Positions 5,399 to 8,950 of a DNA stretch of 8,950 nt are shown one piece after another. The number at the start of each line of letters is the position of its first letter. The stretch's first letter is position 1. This DNA comes from a bacterium (GTDB lineage Bacteria; Verrucomicrobiota; Kiritimatiellia; UBA8416; CAMZLY01). The notes below the pieces were generated by a model that did not search any database, was not told where the DNA came from, and saw only the letters and a list, made by a program, of their open reading frames with translations. The stretch is taken from assembly GCA_030632465.1 (NCBI GenBank), contig DAOVUR010000063.1, positions 1 through 8,950 of the forward strand, written 5' to 3'. The position numbers were made by a program, and so were the translations under genes.

Positions 5399-6970
5399 AT
5401 GAAACATATAAAACATATATCTATTTTAATACTAATGATTGCCTTAATCATTATACAAGCTGCATGTACATCAATAAGAAAACTAGATCAACAGATAAAA
5501 GCAAACACCATTACCGCAGCAGAAGAAGACTCAGAACTACCAGGTAACACAATCAGTAACGCGCTCATAAAAATAGAAGCAACCGAAGATGCCAATGCCA
5601 ACATCCTAGAGCTGGATCTCAACCAAGCACTAGCACTGGCAACCATCCATAGCCGCGAACTCCAAACCAAAAGAGACAACCTATACAAAAGCGGCCTCTC
5701 ACTACTCGGAACAAAACGAGATTTCTCCATCGAACTAACCGGCACACTGGACTATATCTTTAACAGCAGCATCGATAACGAAGACTCAAACAACGGTAGC
5801 CTCAGATTTAATGCGTCACGCATCCTACCAACAGGCGGAACAGTCGCACTATCCGGCAACTCAAACATAGACTCACTATCATTCACCAATAGATCATCAA
5901 CAACCTACGACAACTACCTCGGACTCCGCATCGACCAGCCACTCCTAGCAGGTGCCGGCTATAACGCAAGTCACGAAAGCCTGATCCAGGCAAAACGCGA
6001 CATGACATACTCACTTCGCGAATTTGCACTCGATCGCCAAGAATTTTCAGTCAGAATCATGTCAAGATTCTACGATCTCCTAATCCAAAAAGCCGTTCTA
6101 GAAAACACCAGCGCCAACGTAAAACAATCAACACAACTACGCGAACGCTCAGAAGCCATGTTCCGAGTACAGCGCGCGCCATCCATAGACGTACTACGCG
6201 CAAAACAACAAGAACTATCCTCAATCAACCAACTCTCCAAGACGGAGGCAGAATTTGATATTCAGCTAAGACGCTTCCTACTAGAACTCGGCATGCCTAT
6301 CGAGCAAGAAGCCATCATAACAGGAGAAATACCAGAAGTGACAAACATCGCCCAAGATGAAGCCACATATCTAACAAGTGCAAAACAACGCCGACTAGAT
6401 CTACAAACCGCAACAGACAAAGTAGAAGACTCACAGCGACGCATCAAACAAGCACGCAACCTTCTACGCCCAAAACTTAACCTCTACGGCGAAGTCGGCA
6501 TGACCGCCGAAGAAACCGAATCACTAAGTGACCAAGAACTAAAAGATAACTACGGCGCCGGCATAACACTTGAAATCCCCTTCGATCTCCGTGACGAACG
6601 TGATGCCCTCAAAAAAGCATCCCTAGATCTAGACGCTGACGTAAGAACACTAGCGAGCAAAACAGATGAAGTCAGCCTAGAAGTCATGGATAACTTCACC
6701 ACACTAAAATTCCTCAGGGAATCAGTTAAGATCGAAAAGATGAATATCGATATCGCCATCAAGCGTGCCAAAAATGCCATGTTCCTCTTCAAAAATGGCG
6801 ACCTCCTAAATAGAGATGTCGTAGAAGCAGAAAACGAACTGCTAGATGCCCGTAACGCCTACGTCCGTGTCTTAGCACAATATGAAATACAACGCATAGA
6901 ACTGCTACGCAACTCCGGCACACTAGATATTGCAGCAGATGGAAACTTTTTAATAATAGAAGACAACTGA
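5399..6970 (+). CDS. TolC-family outer-membrane efflux lipoprotein
   Basis: The 523-residue product shows the duplicated outer-membrane efflux protein fold. Long helices enclose two beta-strand pairs: about 109-177 (LTGTLDYIFN, RFNASRILPTGGTVALSG, YLGLRIDQPLL) and about 358-395 (PKLNLYGEVGM, YGAGITLEIPF). Three such chains form a trimeric outer-membrane channel with a periplasmic tunnel that docks on an adaptor protein. The N terminus MKHIKHISILI...IIIQAAC looks like a lipoprotein signal with Cys23 as lipidated residue, as in OprM-type channels, though Gln at -3 is atypical for a lipobox. An in-frame ATG at 5381 would add the acidic MYDVDF before the signal peptide, so I chose 5399; neither start has a good Shine-Dalgarno. 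It is the first gene of the efflux operon, 39 bases before the adaptor gene. Confidence in family is high, in start moderate. Confidence 0.92.
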   Translation: MKHIKHISILILMIALIIIQAACTSIRKLDQQIKANTITAAEEDSELPGNTISNALIKIEATEDANANILELDLNQALALATIHSRELQTKRDNLYKSGLSLLGTKRDFSIELTGTLDYIFNSSIDNEDSNNGSLRFNASRILPTGGTVALSGNSNIDSLSFTNRSSTTYDNYLGLRIDQPLLAGAGYNASHESLIQAKRDMTYSLREFALDRQEFSVRIMSRFYDLLIQKAVLENTSANVKQSTQLRERSEAMFRVQRAPSIDVLRAKQQELSSINQLSKTEAEFDIQLRRFLLELGMPIEQEAIITGEIPEVTNIAQDEATYLTSAKQRRLDLQTATDKVEDSQRRIKQARNLLRPKLNLYGEVGMTAEETESLSDQELKDNYGAGITLEIPFDLRDERDALKKASLDLDADVRTLASKTDEVSLEVMDNFTTLKFLRESVKIEKMNIDIAIKRAKNAMFLFKNGDLLNRDVVEAENELLDARNAYVRVLAQYEIQRIELLRNSGTLDIAADGNFLIIEDN

Positions 6971-6982
6971 TAACTGATCAAA

Positions 6983-7009
6983 AAGGAGCGGAGATTTTCC
7001 GACCATAAA
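6983..7009 (+). promoter_or_regulatory. Long-spaced Shine-Dalgarno with intervening hairpin before adaptor gene
   Basis: AAGGAG (6983-6988) is 21 bases from the ATG at 7010, too far for normal use. Between them CGGA (6989-6992) and TCCG (6998-7001) can pair with a 5-base loop, which would leave 8 bases between the hairpin and the ATG. No other start codon lies in frame near the Shine-Dalgarno. Confidence 0.4.
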
Positions 7010-8422
7010 ATGAAATATTACATATCACTATTTTGCATACTACTGCTCTGCTCCTGTTCCAGTAAGCAGGAAGAGAAAACCAAATCCGGTATTCCTACTG
7101 CTAAAGCAAAAAAAGGCACACTCGATATCATTGTCAATGTCTCAGGAGAAATACAGTCCGCAGACTCCACTACCATCATCCCCAAGCTTAAGTCTTCCGG
7201 TACAATCGAGTTTATAGTCGAAGAAGGAGAAAAAGTAACAAACAACCAAGTAGTTGCCCGCTTCAGCAGTGAAGATATAGAGAACCGTATTCTAGAGCTA
7301 GAAACACGCATAGCAGACCAAAAAAGCAAGCTCGCTGCGCTCAAGACCGACGTCATCATACAAAAGCTAGATAACAACAAAAACTTAAAAACATCAGAAC
7401 AGGCTGTAAATAGCGCAAAACTTGAACTTAGAAAACTTGAAGAAGGTGATGCACCACTCGAGGAACGTAATGCAGAACTCAAAATCAAAACCAGCGAACG
7501 CGAACGCGATATGCTCAAGCGTCGCACTACCGACATGCAAAAGCTTCTTGAAGATGGCTTTGTCACAGAGGACCAGGTAGAAGAAGAAGATATCGCATAC
7601 GACAAATCAGTAGTCGCCGCCGACACCGCAAAGGAAGAGCTGGTAATATTCAGCAAATACTCACTACCACTCCGCGAAACAAAAGCAAAAAACAACCTAG
7701 CAGAAGCAGAAACGGAATTAGAAAAAATCCAACAAAGCAACTCAGCCAGACTACAGCAAAAAGAACAGTCCGTAAGCTCAGCTGAACATGCACTAGATAA
7801 ACTGCTGCAACAGCTAAAAGATAAAAAAGAACAACTAATAGCCTGTATTGTTATATCTCCAGCAGACGGCATAGTCACATACGCCGACCCCAACCGTCCA
7901 TGGCGCCGTAATGAAGTATCAATAGGCGCAAAGATATCACCCGGACAATCACTAATGACAATCCCTGATATGACCGCCATGCATGCCAAAGTAGATGTGC
8001 CAGAATCTGACATAAGAAAAGTCAAACTAGATCAGAAAGTTACAGTTATAGTAGAGGCAACAGGTGGAAAATCATTTACTGGCAAAATAACAAAAATTGC
8101 CGAAGTCGCAAAAGCTGGCGGCTGGTGGGGCTCAGATATAAAAGAGTTTAGCGTTGAGATATCTATCGATAGCGCAAAAGGACTCAAGCCCGGCTACTCA
8201 TGCAGAGCAGATATTCTGATTAAACATCTAGAGAAAGTTATCTACATCCCTATCCAAGCCGTATTCAAAGATAAAGATGGAACATTTGTATATATAAAGA
8301 AAGGTAGCAAACATAAACGTAGAGACGTGAAAACCGGGCAATCATCCCTAACCATGGTCCATATCCGTGAAGGTATAAAAACTGGCGACACCGTTCTACT
8401 CGCACCACCCGACCAGGAATAG
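7010..8422 (+). CDS. MacA/HlyD-family periplasmic adaptor lipoprotein
   Basis: The 470-residue product starts with the short lipoprotein signal MKYYISLFCILLLCSC (lipobox LCSC, lipidated Cys16). Domains in order: first half of the membrane-proximal and lipoyl-like region (about 36-88, GTIEFIVEEGEKV), a long alpha-helical coiled-coil hairpin rich in Glu, Lys and Leu (about 88-275), the second lipoyl half (ISPADGIVTYADP, 282-294; ISPGQSLMTIPD, 309-320), a beta-barrel (about 322-405) and a C-terminal membrane-proximal domain (IPIQAVFKDKDGTFVYIKKG, 413-432). Such adaptors form hexamers that join an inner-membrane transporter to a TolC channel. The gene lies 39 bases after the TolC-like gene and 13 bases before an ABC ATPase gene, which fits a MacAB-TolC-type export system. 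The helical hairpin is long, about 185 residues, so the adaptor may reach far into the periplasm. The exported substrate is unknown. Confidence 0.93.
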   Translation: MKYYISLFCILLLCSCSSKQEEKTKSGIPTAKAKKGTLDIIVNVSGEIQSADSTTIIPKLKSSGTIEFIVEEGEKVTNNQVVARFSSEDIENRILELETRIADQKSKLAALKTDVIIQKLDNNKNLKTSEQAVNSAKLELRKLEEGDAPLEERNAELKIKTSERERDMLKRRTTDMQKLLEDGFVTEDQVEEEDIAYDKSVVAADTAKEELVIFSKYSLPLRETKAKNNLAEAETELEKIQQSNSARLQQKEQSVSSAEHALDKLLQQLKDKKEQLIACIVISPADGIVTYADPNRPWRRNEVSIGAKISPGQSLMTIPDMTAMHAKVDVPESDIRKVKLDQKVTVIVEATGGKSFTGKITKIAEVAKAGGWWGSDIKEFSVEISIDSAKGLKPGYSCRADILIKHLEKVIYIPIQAVFKDKDGTFVYIKKGSKHKRRDVKTGQSSLTMVHIREGIKTGDTVLLAPPDQE

Positions 8423-8435
8423 AAAAGAAATAAAG

Positions 8436-8950
8436 ATGATTCGCTTTGAAAAAGTAACAAAAACTTATCCGACCGGCGATGGACTCACCGTCCTTCACGA
8501 AGTTGATCTATGGATACGCCCACAAGAATATGTCGGCATCCTCGGACCATCAGGGTCTGGAAAATCCACGCTACTACACATGATGGGTCTACTAGACAAA
8601 CCAACCAGTGGCACCGTCTTCCTCAAAGACAAAGACATTAGCACCTTGCCTGACGACGAACTATCACTCTTACGCGGAAGATCAATCGGATTTGTATTTC
8701 AATCATTCTACCTCATATCACAGCTATCTATCCTAGAGAATGTCGAGCTACCTCTCTTCTACCAAAAAGTCCCACATCAAGAACGACGCGAACGCGCATA
8801 TGCAGTACTAAAAGATGTCGGACTAGAACATAGAACCTCGCATCTACCAACCCAACTCTCCGGCGGCGAATGCCAACGAGCAGCAATTGCACGTGCACTC
8901 GTCACTAACCCAGATCTACTCTTAGCCGATGAACCAACAGGTAACCTCGA
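8436..8950 (+). CDS. MacB/LolD-family ABC transporter ATPase (3' end outside window)
   Basis: The 171 complete codons to the edge encode nearly all of an ABC nucleotide-binding domain. Visible motifs: Walker A GPSGSGKST (37-45), Q-loop FVFQ with Gln89, signature LSGGECQRAAIARAL (141-155), and Walker B LLLADEPTGNLD (161-172) with Glu166. DEPTGNLD and the spacing are typical of the MacB/LolD/FtsE class that drives mechanotransmission or lipoprotein and peptide export. The signature has Cys146 where Gln is usual. It starts 13 bases after the adaptor stop with only a weak purine-rich ribosome binding site, suggesting translational coupling. Whether the permease is fused (MacB) or a separate gene cannot be seen here. 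Confidence 0.95.
   Translation, partial: MIRFEKVTKTYPTGDGLTVLHEVDLWIRPQEYVGILGPSGSGKSTLLHMMGLLDKPTSGTVFLKDKDISTLPDDELSLLRGRSIGFVFQSFYLISQLSILENVELPLFYQKVPHQERRERAYAVLKDVGLEHRTSHLPTQLSGGECQRAAIARALVTNPDLLLADEPTGNL

Noticed and set aside
7018..8025. Long (335-codon) minus-strand open frame opposite the adaptor gene
   Set aside because: It is extremely Ser-rich and follows the antisense of a Glu/Lys/Leu coiled coil. The strand composition bias removes stops, and there is no recognisable domain.

Overview
The window looks like a chromosomal segment of a Gram-negative bacterium. An outer-membrane TolC-type channel and two lipoprotein signal peptides support an outer membrane. A one-cysteine (CxPSR) sulfatase next to a family 3 glycosidase and a GntR/LacI hybrid regulator is typical of glycan-degrading members of the PVC group (Lentisphaerae, Kiritimatiellota, Verrucomicrobia, Planctomycetes). 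That placement is inference from gene content; no marker gene is present.

Left half (1-4466, all minus strand, read right to left): a sulfatase (4466-3045), a two-domain GH3 beta-N-acetylhexosaminidase-like enzyme (2908-1238), and a transcription regulator with a GntR winged helix and a LacI-type sugar-sensing domain that runs off the left edge (1041 to <1). Neither enzyme has a signal peptide and both are cysteine-rich. I infer a cytosolic route that removes sulfate from imported sulfated amino-sugar oligosaccharides and then cleaves them, controlled by the regulator. Gaps of 130-200 bp suggest separate transcription units or processed leaders rather than one tight operon.

Middle (4467-5398): a cold-shock domain protein (4789-4992) with a strong Shine-Dalgarno, a leader that can fold, and a clear intrinsic terminator. 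It is followed by about 340 bp of non-coding DNA full of short repeats.

Right half (5399-8950, plus strand): a three-gene efflux operon in the order TolC-like outer-membrane factor, MacA/HlyD-like lipoprotein adaptor, MacB/LolD-family ABC ATPase (cut by the right edge). Together they would span both membranes and export a substrate that cannot be named from sequence.

The most unusual signal is non-coding. A motif close to ATAGCGCACNGTTTT occurs six times, always in the same orientation, and only in the gaps between genes. In several places it is joined to degenerate tracts with a 7-base period. In addition, the plus strand is A/C-rich over both minus- and plus-strand genes, which points to a replication-linked strand bias, with the small cold-shock gene as an exception.
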